From NCBI RefSeq assembly GCF_030272615.1, contig NC_081407.1, positions 438,369,230 through 438,433,229 of the forward strand: a stretch of DNA of 64,000 nt, given 5' to 3'. This document shows positions 43,824 through 54,860 of the stretch, one piece after another. Each line of letters starts with the position of its first letter. Position 1 is the first letter of the stretch. The position numbers and the translations under genes were made by a program. The notes beneath the pieces were generated by a model. It made no database searches. It was not told where the DNA came from and saw only the letters and a list, made by a program, of their open reading frames with translations. This stretch comes from Cryptomeria japonica (Eukaryota > Streptophyta > Pinopsida > Cupressales > Cupressaceae).

Positions 43824-43943
43824 ATTCTGCGCCTGTGTCATGACTTTTGCGCCTGTGTTAAGACTTCTGCGCCTGTGTCATGACTTTTGCGCTTGTGTCA
43901 TGACTTCTGTGCTTGTGTAAGGTATCCTGCACCTGTGTAAAGT
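43824..43943 (+). repeat. Six 20-bp tandem units near the 5' end of the interior of C
   Basis: Units such as CTTCTGCGCCTGTGTCATGA and CTTTTGCGCTTGTGTCATGA follow with an exact 20-base period. Confidence 0.95.
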
Positions 43944-45740
43944 CCAGAACAAAGGCAAAAATGCAATGTTTTGCTTAAAAAATTTGTTTGGTTTTTGCAT
44001 TTTGTTTTCTATTTTTTGGATTTTGGTACTAATTATCTGTGCAGAATCTTGGCATATGCATGGCAAAGACAATAAATCAAACTACTAACATGTGTTATGC
44101 AGAATCGATAGTCAAAGACAACAAATCAAACTTCTAACTTGGGTTTTGCAGGTTGCCTTGGAGAAACAACTAAACTTGGTGTTTGTCATTAATGTTTTAG
44201 GCATCTAGTGATTTTTAATAGGTTGGAATGAACATGTTTTTGCTTTGATTGTTGAGTGTGACATTGGAGTAGGAGAGTATGCTCTCATCCTTCTTAGGGT
44301 GATCAGAAATCCAGATCTTCGATACCATGCTCGTGTCTTTGATTGTGTGTCTCCTTTAGAGGGCCTGCCTTCCCGACCACTTTGCTTTTGTAAGCAAGTG
44401 ATAATCGTGAGAAGGGAACGACCCAAAGTGAGTACGGCTAGAATTCCTTGGCATTCTAACTCACTATAAAAAAATACCCGATGAGCGAAAGCTTTGAAGG
44501 AAGTGTTACGTGGGAATTGCAGTTACTTGGGAAGTGATGACCCTTGAACTCTTTCTCATATCAACATCTAAGTAGGGCCTCTTGGTCTAAATCGTGCTTG
44601 CGTGACTACATTTGTTTGGTATCTTGATGGGCTTAATGTCTCAATCACGCTTGCGTGACATCAAGGAGTAATGCTTAACAGAAATCCTTACTAAACACCT
44701 TGTTTTTAGAGGCCAAAAACCCTTCTAGTTGCTTGAGAAGGACAAATTCGGATACTTGGAAGAGATACTAAGTTCGCCATGGGGAGATTTCCATGGGGAC
44801 TGATGCTTGGCTACCCTGAGAAGTGAGTGCCGTGGAGGGGAGCCCGTGGGGTCAAGCATCTATGTATTCTCCTTGAATCCCATAATGAGTCTACCTCTCA
44901 AGTACCTAATGTCTTTGCCTACCATAAGAAATGTGGAAATGAGCATGATTGTCTTGAGTCTAAGTTGCAATATCTTGTATTCTTTGCTTGTCAAAAGTTG
45001 AATTGCATCCCATTTCAAAGAGCAAAAACAAATTGAACCAACATAAGATTAAACACAAGAGACATTCATCCAACAAAAGTTCAACAAAGTTCAAATTCAA
45101 AACACCTTCAAACATGGTTGTCAAACATTTTTCAAAATCTTGTCTTAACATTCATGTCACTTACATTTAGGTTCATCCTAGGTTGCATTTTGTAAAGTTC
45201 ATGGTCAAGTACCAAGGTTAAGTTTCATCTAGGTCACACTCCTTTACATATCAATAAGAGTCATCCATTTGCATGTGTCCTCTTGCATTAGAGTAATACC
45301 ATTGTCATACATTTGCATTTGCTTACCCTAGGTCTCTTCATTAAGTTTAGGTCATTATCATATCATATTAGGGTCCCTTGCATAGTAATTGTCCCTTTGC
45401 ATATAGTGCCAAAGCTAGTTTTTGTCATACTTGAGTAATCCAAATCTTTGAATAAACCCTAAGTCATTGTTAGGAAGTCTAGACCTTATCAAACCTTTTC
45501 TTTTCATGTCATTATTGTCATTTGGTCAAACCTAGCTTAGTATCCAAGCATATAGGGGAGACTTTGTCATTTGTCCTTTTGTCACTTGGTCCTTTTGTCC
45601 TTTGAGGTCTAGACATCATTCCAATTTCCTAAGGGTCTCTCTTTTAGATTTGCATTCAAAAGTTTGTCAAAATCTTCAAAAACAACAAAAACATAGGTTG
45701 CATTCTTGCCATAGATTGCATTTTCATCTATTTAGGTTGC
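43944..45740 (+). other. Leader-like region of element C without recognised coding
   Basis: About 1.8 kb with only short frames on both strands. A repeated phrase with CTTGCGTGACxxxAAxxx occurs near 44596 and 44650. The rest looks like a long untranslated leader. Confidence 0.55.
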
Positions 45741-45746
45741 ATTTAG

Positions 45747-48689
45747 TTGCATATCATACATCATCCTTTTAAAATCAAAAATCCCAAAAATAAAACAATG
45801 CATAGTGACATGTCTATTGAAACAAGGTTCCAAGCACCAATGATGCAACAAAGTTTGACGTATCAACCGACAATGCAATCACAATTATATCCAACCCAAC
45901 AACAAGGCAATATCGATCAAACTTTTTATGATGAAACAAGTCTCCAAATACAAAAACTAGAGGAGAAACTAGCTCAAGAAGAAGAGATATTGGAACAAAG
46001 AGTGAAAAACATTGAGAAGAATAGATCACAAATGTCCAAAGTGTTTCAAAAATTTCCAGGTTGAAATCCAAAGGTTGAGCCAATTGATGTAAGATCTCTT
46101 CTTGAACAATCAGACATACCAGCTCTCCTCTCCCAAATAGAGATGATGAAACAATTTCAAGAAAAGAGACAACATCAATTTCAACATTATGTGCCTCCAC
46201 AACAAGAACAAGAAGGTGTTTACTATCAATCCAATTTTCAACCAATACAACCAATGGCTCAACCAATTGTCCAACATATGCAACCAACACAACCAATGGT
46301 TCAATTTCAACAATATGTCCAACCAACTATACAATGTCCACAAATAGTTCAACCAATGGTGGAATATCAACAAGTTCAATCAACATATCAATGTCAACAA
46401 CAACAACCAAACATTCAAAAACAAAGGTTGCAGCACACACCAAGCCAAGTTTCAAACATGTTGGAACAATTGAACCAAGTCCAATATCAAAACATGACAT
46501 CAAACCAAAAACAAGTTCAAATTCCAGATACAACCATGTCAAAACCTCGAAAGAAAGGTGGCTTTATTGCAATGCTCTTAAGGAAATTACCAAGTGAGTT
46601 CTTTGAGGAAGATCAAAATAATACACCTATGTCTAGCAATGCCTCATCTCCCCACAAACAAATTGACTCTCCAGTGGCATCTATCCCTACACCTCTAGAA
46701 GTTTCACAAGAACCTTCCATATTATCCTCATCAAACAATACACCCAAGGATGCAATTATCCAAGAGCTATCCATAATTGATTGCCACGATAATCCAATTC
46801 ATGATGCACATCCTTGTCATGTTTCAGAAATACAAGACCCAATGCCACCATGCACTTTATTGCCATTACCTATTCTAGAGGACCCCATTCGAAGTCCCTC
46901 TTCCTCATGTTCAAGCATTGATTCCTTGCGAGAATCCATCACAAATGTTCAAAGTGCATTTCCTTCATGCCAAAGCATTAATCCCTTGTCAGAATCCTCC
47001 ATGCATATCCAAAGTCCAACCTCATGTCAAGAGGATAATTTAGAGCATGAAGAAATGTGTCTTAAAACAGATCAAGATCAAGATCCCGAAACCTTATCAT
47101 CCCATCCAATTGTTGACCAGGATCTCATCTTCCCAGAAACTCGTGATGATTCCCCTATTCTTGTCCATCCTATCCAAAGTCCTATTGACACTCCATTCCC
47201 CGAGCAAGATCAAGATATCTCAGTCCATCAAATCCCAAATGATCCCCTTCCATTTCATGAACACAATGTCCTTTCAAATCCCATTGGCATTCCACTTCCT
47301 AAGAAAGATCAAGATATCCCTTCCATCCTTTCTGATGATCCCATTGAAAGTCAAGAGCAAAGTACCTTTAAAGAGGAATCCAATGATTTTCCTCCTTGTC
47401 AAGATCAAAGTATCCTTCCAAGTTCATTTCAAACACAAGACCCTATCATTCCTTCAGATCCTCCACAAGATCCACTTGTTCCTCCATCTCCTTGTCATAA
47501 TGCTCCATATACACTCCAAGATCACATTTCTTTTGATGATCCCATTATTTCTCCGATTCCATCTCTTGAAGAGCCTATCATTGAACCATGTCCACAACAC
47601 AATCCTAGTCCCCCTCATGATCCTAATCCCCCTCATGATTCTAACATGTCAGTGCAAGATGTTAATGAACCCTCGACATGCACAATGGGTTCTTCCACTT
47701 TGGTCCAATCTGTTCCACTTCAAGATCTCATTATTTCTCTCATATCATATCCACCTCATAATGGACTCGCGTCTTCTTCCCAAAGAAAAGAGTATCCTAC
47801 AAGTCAAGATATTCATAAAGGCAAAGGAGTAGACCTTCATGAGCAAGAACTCCTCAATATGAAAGAAAATGTTAAGGTTCATGTCTACACAACTCACTCT
47901 CAAGACGTTGGTATCCCTTCAAAGTCAAAATCCAAATGTCCACTTTCCCCATCATCACTTCCATCCATTCTAGGTCCCTATATCCCTCCATCTCCTATGC
48001 AACACCAACAAAGGCACACATCTTGGAGAACTTTCCATCCATCCCATAGGCCTCCATATCATTCCCATCCACACCGACATTCATTCCCTCCTCCAAGCAA
48101 TTTGGATGCCAAGTATAAAAGTCATAAGTCTAGCAATCCACATGTATTCAAGGATCAACATGTCCAATATAATCGACATGTCAAAACAAAGAAAAATATG
48201 ATCTATAAAGAAAAAGAAATATCCAAAAGGCCACAAAGGCCCACTGAGCAAAATAAAGCAAAGTCAAAATATATATGGGTTCCTAAATCCCTTGTGCAAG
48301 CAATGCACTCCAAGGAACCACAAAAGCATGAAAAATCAAAAACCATGTGGATCCCTAAGCGGCTCCTTGAAGCACAAAAGCCTGAAGAAACATCCAACTT
48401 GGCATCCAAAATTGCTATTCCTCCATCCAAACCTCTCAAATCTATTCCTCCATCACATTCTTCATCTGTTTTGGGCCCTTATGTCCCAAAATCTATAGCC
48501 TTTCCTTCGTCAAAATCTCAATATCCAAAATACATTTGTCCTCCATCAATCCATCACCCCTCAAGGTGTCTGCCAATGTTGATCTTGCCAACATTTCCAT
48601 CCAGTGAAGCCCAATTCTTCCAATACCCTATCCATTATCCAATGCATATTTTCCATCCTTCGATCCCTTTGATTCAATCCTTTGCATAA
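45747..48689 (+). CDS. Element C long ORF region: Gln-rich N-terminus, then Pro/Ser-rich protein of unknown function
   Basis: An N-terminal segment (45747-46064) has a coiled coil (LQIQKLEEKLAQEEEILEQR). The following 848-codon frame (46143-48689) begins with Gln/Pro-rich sequence (QQEQEG, VQHMQPTQPMVQFQQY), continues Ser/Pro/Asp/His-rich with many short DQD, PIQSP and PHDPN repeats, and ends with basic, Lys/Pro-rich motifs such as KYIWVPKSLVQAMHSKE and KTMWIPKRLLEAQKPEE, which repeat each other. I see no capsid, protease, RT or integrase domain. Low complexity with a basic end suggests an RNA-binding or scaffold role, but that is a guess. An unusual Gag substitute is possible. Confidence 0.6.
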
Positions 48690-48899
48690 ATCTTCACCTT
48701 AGTTTCATCTTATTTTCCATGTATTTATCCTACCAACGTCTTTGAGCATACTTTTAAAGGTCATGATCCATTTATTTCAAGGCTACTATCCAAACAAAAA
48801 GACGCTTGAGTCCTTCTTCCATCCCCTGTCATGTGTCCATCTTCTATTGAAAAAGTCAAATTGAAAAAAAAAGTGAAAAAAGAAAAAGAAAAAAAAAGT

Positions 48900-48990
48900 A
48901 AAGCAAAAATAATTCGTCCACTGGTGAAAACCTGGTAAACAGGCACCTTGGGCAAGTACCGTGATGAAAACCTGGCAAACAGGCATCATG
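48900..48990 (+). repeat. Short direct repeat GAAAACCTGG-AAACAGGCA in element C
   Basis: Two copies around 48926-48945 and 48966-48986, about 40 bases apart, in the untranslated 3' part of C. Confidence 0.7.
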
Positions 48991-49631
48991 CGTAATCTAT
49001 GAACTTCTTGCATACTACACTTGGGGGCAGATTTCCTCCTTCATATCCTATTTCCCTTCCATTATCCTATCATACCATGTCATTACTCGTCCATTATCTT
49101 ATTGTCCCTCATGTCCAGTTTCCCTTTCCACCTTTGATCTTGACAAGGCTGAGGATCTTCATGAGCATCGCGCATCTTGTTTGCAGCTTTTAGTCCATCA
49201 TAGCTTTTGGTCTTTATCCATTTGCTTATTTCAACCTTTCATCCATATTCCCTGGCTTATTGCAACTTTCTGCCACTGTCCCTTAGCCAATCCTGACCTT
49301 CAGTCCATGTCCCTTATCCATTCTTGGTCTTGCTTATCCTATCCATATCTTATCACTATCCATACACTCTTTTTCATTCTTTGATCTTGATCTGACATAA
49401 GGACACAAAATTTAAACATGGTTTCCAAAACCTCTTGACATGTCCCTCATGCCATGTCACTGCTTTACATTGTCATATCCAGTCTCTTGTCCCATCACGC
49501 CATAGCCCTTGAAAATTGCATCCGCATTGTCTCCATGATAAAAGGCCTTTGTCTTCCCTCTATCCACCATCATTTCAGCAAGCCTATTTATTCACCAGTC
49601 ATATTCCTTGCCTTGCTAGACACTGGGGGCA

Positions 49632-49960
49632 AAATCATAAAAAATTCAAAACGTCCTGAAAAAGATCATACAAGTTGAAAAATGTCCTGAAAAAAATCTC
49701 AAAAAAATCGAAAAATGTCCTGAAAAAATCTCTTAAAAATTGAAAAATGTCCTGGACAAAATCTCATAAAAAAATTGAAAAATGTACTAAAGAAAGATCA
49801 TAAAAATTGAAAAATGTCCTGAAAGAAAAAAATCTCATAAAACATTTAAAAATGTCCTGAAAAAATCTCAAAAAAATTGAATAACGTCCTGAAAAAATAT
49901 CTAAAAATTGAAAAATGAAAATCCCTAAAAATCATAAAAAGTCCTGAAAAAAATGAACAC
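49632..49960 (+). repeat. Degenerate ~35-bp tandem array in element C
   Basis: About nine units of the form TTGAAAAATGTCCTGAAAAA followed by ATCTCA and an A run, starting right after a purine tract (ACTGGGGGCAAAA). Spacing is irregular, 30-45 bases. Confidence 0.85.
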
Positions 49961-51380
49961 AAAAACATTTCAACACATTAAAATCCAAAAAACAAGCATT
50001 TTGTCAATAAAGGATCTCTTTTTTGTGCATAGACAGATCCCTGAGTATACATTCAATGACACACAATCCAACACTGTGCTTTAGAAATCATGCATAAACA
50101 GATGAACTTTTTCAATCAAAACCAAACATTCAAACTGATCACAATTGTCATATCAATCGAATATCAGTATCAAAATCATTTTCCTTGTTCCTATTATCAT
50201 GGGTCTTATGCAGGGTGTGGTATACTCGAAACCAGATTGTGTCCTGTCTTAGATGGGGTACCGCATTTCCTGAAACCAGACAGCATGATTGTCCTATCAG
50301 CACTTTCAACTTTTGACAATGAAGATCAAGATGTTTGTCTGATTGGCTTGAATTTGTGTATCTTATCTTTTTATTGATTTATCTTTGGCTTCGATCATGT
50401 TCCTATGTTGCTCGATGATGTCACTGAGTGATTTAGAGTGACCGGGATGGCTCATGGTCTGTTTCTTTTTTTTATTGTGATTGTCGTTTGTCTGTGATGT
50501 GTCTGTCTTTTGCAAAAAGGGTTGCATTTCAGCTCTGGCCTTCAATGCCATGATGCTACGCATCCATTTTGCTACATAAAAATAAAGGTTCTCACCTACA
50601 AAGTGCATTACTGAAAGCAAGTTTTTCTTCGTCTCTAACTCTCCCCTGTCTCATTTCTTCTTACTAACATTTCTTCCATCAGTCCGGATAGTCAGTTCGG
50701 TCTAGTGCTCCGATATCCAAACACATATACTGTATCCTGCATTCATTGTTTAGTATATCTGCATTCCATCACATATTACATCAAGCATTTTATCCACTTC
50801 ATTTCATAAATACATCAAAAATACATAAAAATACATCCATACATGTTCATAAACAAGTACATAAGTCATCCATACATAGAAAAATAACTACAAATCATAA
50901 CACATTGCATCCCATCATATCGATGCATTTCATATTACATATCATAATAATATCGGGGTACAAAATTGGACTATCTGTCCTAAGTATGGCTTGCAGGCTG
51001 ACTATATAATGTCAAACTACATAATGTCCACTGTCTGTCATAAGGAGCACGTGCCTCTGTCACTGGGTTCTCCCTCTATCCTCCTCATCCCTACCATGTC
51101 TCAAGTCCTGCTAATATATCTCTGTCTGTGCTTCTGAGTCTATGTCGTAACATGAAGCAGTCAGGTCAGTTCTCCCGCGTGATCAACAGATACTGTCGAC
51201 TCTGCATCACAATTGGGGCACATTTTGTCAGTTTTAGGGTTTGCTCCTACGGGTTGCATTTCCTCATTTTCATGTCCACCTCAGGGTGTTTTTCATCTAT
51301 TCTGACCTATCCTACCCTTATCCCCCCTTTTCGGATCATTTGCATGTTGTTTTGGACCAAAATTGAGTTCCCAATGCACA
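49961..51380 (+). other. 3' non-coding part of element C
   Basis: No credible gene; short frames on both strands, AT-rich with CATACAT-type simple runs around 50800-50900. It lies between the tandem array and the second 20-bp array. Confidence 0.55.
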
Positions 51381-51518
51381 ACTGTGCTTGTGTCAAGGAA
51401 CCTGCGCTTGTGTCATGTAACCTGCGCTTGTGTACCCTTACACAAGCGCAGAAGACCTCACACAAGTGCATAAGACCTTACACAAGCGCAGAAGACCCTA
51501 CACAAGCGCAAAAGTCAG
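51381..51518. repeat. Second 20-bp array of C: three direct then four inverted units (long stem-loop)
   Basis: 51381-51440 holds three units with TGCGCTTGTGT. From 51441 four units have the reverse complement core ACACAAGCGCA. The turn is at CTTGTGTACCCTTACACAAG. Confidence 0.95.
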
Positions 51519-51744
51519 TTTCTGCATCCCTTGTGGGCCCCGCAATGTCCCACAAGCAAGTCAAATTCATGAAATTGGAAACATGGGTTTTTGAGATACA
51601 TACCGCTGCTCCCACATCGTCTAGTCATTTGTACATGCGTACACGTTCTTCAAGGTGATCTGCCATTGGAATGTTCGCCATCTCTCTGCAAGTGTCCTTT
51701 TCTAGAGCACCTCTTCTTGGGCTAGTGCAAATGAGCAAATTTCA

Positions 51745-52083
51745 CTCTCTTTGCAATCACATAATCATAGAATCAGATAATGAGAAATAATCACTTCTTC
51801 TAGTATTCTTGTGCCAATATCAATCTTGCTTTCACATTAGGTTTGTGCACTTGAAGGTGAGATCCACAACAAAAGGCTATTTGGAGAAGAAAGAAGGACA
51901 ATGGAGCCGCATGAAGAAGCATTCAAATCTACCATTAGTTTGCATATGTCTTTAATTTTGAATGTTTTGATTTCATGTCTCTATTGAGTGTGCTTAGGAT
52001 AGATTCATTGCAATGAGCTTTTGTGATTGAGCTAGATTAGTATTTTGAATTGCTTGTGATGATTTCCTATTTCCTAACGTGCA
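51745..52083 (+). repeat. Element C 3' LTR (terminal ~340 bp)
   Basis: Matches 43365-43701 with about three differences and ends CTAACGTGCA before the target duplication AAACT. Confidence 0.9.
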
Positions 52084-52088
52084 AAACT

Positions 52089-52211
52089 ATCTACCGACAT
52101 AAAGTTTGCTTTATCGGTATTAAGCATTAAGGTTGGTTAAGTTGTTTTTGGTTTAAATTTACTTGATAACTGATTCACCCCCTGCTCTCAGTTGTCTCTG
52201 GGACCTAACAA
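52089..52211 (+). repeat. Element B 3' LTR, second piece
   Basis: Continues from 42409 and ends GATTCACCCCCTGCTCTCAG...CCTAACA, the U5 end of a copia LTR. Confidence 0.8.
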
Positions 52212-52216
52212 TGGTT

Positions 52217-53165
52217 TGGTACACATGTTTATGAAATTGGTATGAGTCTTTGGTTGAAACCACATCAAAATATTCAAAGTTTTGAGCAATTTATGACCAG
52301 TAGAATAGTGACAATCATGAAAAACACAAAACTGGTGAAGCAAAGACAGCTTGATCGGTCACCGGTAGACTTTATCTTATATTTTTTAGTAATGTTTTGT
52401 GTGTCCAATATAAGTAAAGTTTAATGAGCGGGAAAATGTTAAAGATGACTAGATTCAATGAACCTAGGGAATTGTTCCAAGGTTCTTAGTCGACTTAACA
52501 TAATTGTTATAAGGAGATGAATGTTGAATGATTTTATGGATCAATAGTGAGAATTTGATCATGGGGTGGAAGGAGTTAGGGTTTGATGTTTAGTTAGTGG
52601 TAGAAGCATAGTTGAAGCGGATCTCATCAAGAACAGAGGTGCTAATAGCATATCAGTCAAACTTGTTGTTCCCTAATAGTTGCAGCAAGAAAATCCTCTC
52701 ACAAGGTCACTCCTAATAGGGTGCGGTAGGATCCCAATAGGTCAAGAAGGTTAAAATACTCTAACAAGGTGACACATTAGCTTTTGTTTTGAAATCCCTT
52801 GGCTAGGTAGCTCCTAACAGGGTTGGGTCCTAACAGGCCTTATTGTAATAGCTCTTAACCGGGTTAAAGCACTCTTAACTAGGTGTCACTCCTAACAAGG
52901 TGTTGTATGACCTTAACTGGTCGAATCTCTATACTACAGATAGTTGATCTTTGTGGTCACTAATTTCCACTGTCATTTTTCCCATTTGGGTTTACACGTG
53001 AAAATAATTGTGTTATGGTTTGCATGCTTTATTGGGTGTTTTCTTATGTGGTTTTATTTCTTGCATGCATATTGGTTTTCAAATTGGTAAAAGGTGTAAT
53101 AAGATTTATTAGGTTTTTGCTTGCACTAATTCACCCCCCCCTCTCAGTGCCTTATAAGTTTAGAA
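52217..53165 (+). repeat. Element A 3' LTR, second piece
   Basis: Aligns with 8430-9311 at roughly 88-89%. It has one extra ~70-base stretch near 53065-53135 compared with the 5' LTR and is followed by the target duplication TTCTC (53166-53170). Confidence 0.85.
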
Positions 53166-53170
53166 TTCTC

Positions 53171-53714
53171 TTCATGCCTATATCTTAAACGAAATACGAC
53201 TCCCATAAATTATTTTTCAAAGTTAGGAATAATAGCACTCAATTTTAAAGTATTCACCTTCATCGTCACTTTTTGTTTTGGTCTTTGCGTAGAAGATCTA
53301 TACGCTCCTGCAAAAGAGCCCAGAGAGTAGTGGTGTGTATAAGGGTAGATTAGCATTGTGCTTGATCTATAAGCATCAAGGGAACACACCTACACACCAC
53401 TGCATATAATCCACATCATGGCCAACATTATTTTTATCTTTTCCTACACATAGAAACAATAACATGTGTACAGGTAGCTATTTTGTTGAACTTGGCATTT
53501 GCTAGAAAAGTGCTTTTAGAAAAGACAACGTAGCAATCATGTAGGAAGAACAACCTCAAAAGCACATTGTGCCATCAACAATATCAAGTGTGCTTCATAA
53601 AGGATCAAAATAATGTGACCTTATCTTGTTTCCTCATTGAAATCTCATTGGATTCCCATGTGCCCTCAACAATCACTTTATGATTTCCTTGGATGCCTTT
53701 TTTCTTCATTATTT
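53171..53714. other. Flank between the nest and the CACTA end, no gene seen
   Basis: No coding region. Contains the stem-loop at 53329-53401. Confidence 0.6.
53329..53401. repeat. Imperfect stem-loop (73 bases)
   Basis: AGTGGTGTGTA (53329-53339) pairs exactly with TACACACCACT (53391-53401). Inside, CTTGAT (53361-53366) pairs with ATCAAG (53375-53380). It could be a small inverted-repeat element or a hairpin RNA source. Confidence 0.6.
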
Positions 53715-54115
53715 CACTAGTACATTCAGGGCTGATTTCCGACAGCCTATCATCAGAATTTCAACTACTTTTCATCGGACTGTTGATAAATGAAGGTGTC
53801 AAAAACTCATCATCGAACTTTCTAACGATGCCATTTAACATCAAAATTTTGATGACATCATGAACTCTTCCAACGACGGCCATGACTGCTCCTCTGGCCA
53901 AAAATGTCATCGGATGGACGTCGGAATTCTAATGCTCCCCCATGAATATGCATCGATGACTGTCCGACAAGAAAGTATCATAAAATGTTTCTTCAATTGG
54001 CATCGGAATTCTGATGGCTGCTAGAAACTTTGCACTGACAAGGATGCTATTGGTCTGATGGTTTGGTCAATGCAAATTTTAGTTGATGTCAGAATTCCAA
54101 TGGCTATTTATTTTT
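53715..54115. mobile_element. CACTA (En/Spm) DNA transposon end with subterminal repeats
   Basis: CACTAGTACATTCAGGGC starts with the CACTA signature of En/Spm terminal inverted repeats. The next 400 bases are dense in short repeats of both orientations such as CATCGGAATTCTGATGG, GTCGGAATTCTAATG and GTCAGAATTCCAATGG, the kind of subterminal sites that CACTA proteins bind. The matching right end is not in the window, so the element either extends past 64000 or is a fragment. The minus-strand transposase-like gene at 60083-63865 lies to its right and would read toward this end. Confidence 0.65.
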
Positions 54116-54167
54116 ATAAAAAAAAGGAAAACGCATATGAGGGGCACTAGTTTCAAGCTAATATGAG

Positions 54168-54860
54168 GGGCACCATGGTTGAGATGGTCCAACTCCTAAG
54201 AGAAATGTATGAACCATTGACTACTGGTAAACCTATTAAAAATGGGATCAAAAGGAGGAGCTCTGGTGCTGATAGGGAATTAGCTAACCCAAATACAAGA
54301 GCCTTTAAAGACAATTTTCTGGAAAAGGAAGGGACAACATAAATGGAAGAAGAGAAACCCAATCAAGGAGATGAAATGACAAGACTTCATGATAAATACA
54401 ATGCCCTAAGTGCTGGCATATGAAGAGACACTTCCTTTACAAAATAGTATGAGATGATGACAAGGAATGGGAATAGGAGGAGAAGATGTGATGAGCAGCC
54501 CCAAAAGGACATTCAACACTGCTTTGGAAAGATCACCATTCCCACCTTTACTGTATCCCATAGCTCTTCAGCAAGAGCTTGGTTGCAAAAAATGGATGCA
54601 TGTTTCCTTTTGAATCCTAAGTTTGAAGAAGAGGCCATCAAGTTTTCCAACTTGCATCTTGAGAGGATGAATCACAAATGGCGATATCATGGCATGATGG
54701 CCCAAGAGAAAGATTCAATCACTACCTTAGAAGATTTCAGCAAGACATTGATAAAGTGATTCGATAGAAAGGATAGAGAAATTTATTTCAAAAAGCTAGC
54801 ACAACTAAATCAAGAGGGCATAGATAAATAGAGAATACATAAGATTTTGAAGGAGTGGTG
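54168..54860 (+). pseudogene. Ty3/gypsy-type gag remnant
   Basis: Begins MVEMVQLLREMYEPL. The clearest part is a capsid-like gag domain (about 54520-54850: ITIPTFTVSHSSSARAWLQK, EEEAIKFSNLHLERMNHKWR, ITTLEDFSKTLIK). No LTR or pol is seen next to it. Broken fragment. Confidence 0.6.

Larger units (their letters stand above)
42410..52083 (+). mobile_element. Element C: large pol-less LTR element (LARD-like), inserted in the 3' LTR of B
   Basis: Perfect target duplication AAACT (42405-42409 and 52084-52088). The 5' LTR (42410-43701) starts TGTAGACACC and ends CTAACGTACA. The right end carries only the last ~340 bp of the LTR, with three differences from the 5' copy, about 1%, so it is the youngest element of the nest. 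The primer site equals that of D. The interior holds one long ORF of unknown function, two 20-bp repeat arrays and a tandem array, but no gag, RT or integrase that I recognise. Large retrotransposon derivatives without pol are known in plants. Confidence 0.85.
37363..52211 (+). mobile_element. Element B: Ty1/copia LTR retrotransposon with gag-pol, inserted in the 3' LTR of A
   Basis: Begins TGTTGGTATT and ends GGGACCTAACA, flanked by degenerate duplications GCGGT/ATGGT (37358-37362 and 52212-52216). It has gag, protease, integrase, RT and RNase H in copia order, a polypurine tract (41471-41481) and a 3' LTR interrupted by element C. A full 5' LTR and primer site are not recognisable. It is broken, with several lesions. 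Its LTR ends resemble those of F (CTCTCAG...CTAACA), so B-type enzymes are candidates for having moved F-type elements. Confidence 0.8.
8206..53165 (+). mobile_element. Element A: Ty1/copia-type LTR retrotransposon without pol, outer shell of a 45-kb nest
   Basis: The 5' LTR (8206-9311) and the 3' LTR (37135-37362 plus 52217-53165) share sequence, and TTCTC flanks both ends, so the whole span is one original insertion. A primer site for initiator tRNA-Met follows the 5' LTR, and a polypurine tract precedes the 3' LTR. The internal part encodes a coiled-coil and zinc-knuckle protein, then a second ORF; no integrase or reverse transcriptase of A's own is visible, as in element F. Element E is inserted in its gag-like region and element B in its 3' LTR. 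Its LTRs differ by about 11% over a 225-base stretch compared by eye, so it is the oldest member of the nest. It is broken, with many lesions. Confidence 0.8.

Noticed and set aside
47047-47832. 261-codon overlapping ORF inside the long ORF of C
   Set aside because: Same strand, shifted frame, hydrophobic Leu/Ile/Lys-only composition typical of a shadow.
46143-48689. 848-codon Pro/Gln-rich ORF as a host extensin-like or transcription factor gene
   Set aside because: It is inside element C (TSD AAACT at both ends), lacks a signal peptide and has no known DNA-binding domain.
49632-49960. CRISPR-like array
   Set aside because: Units are degenerate, spacing irregular, no spacers, and the context is a plant retroelement.
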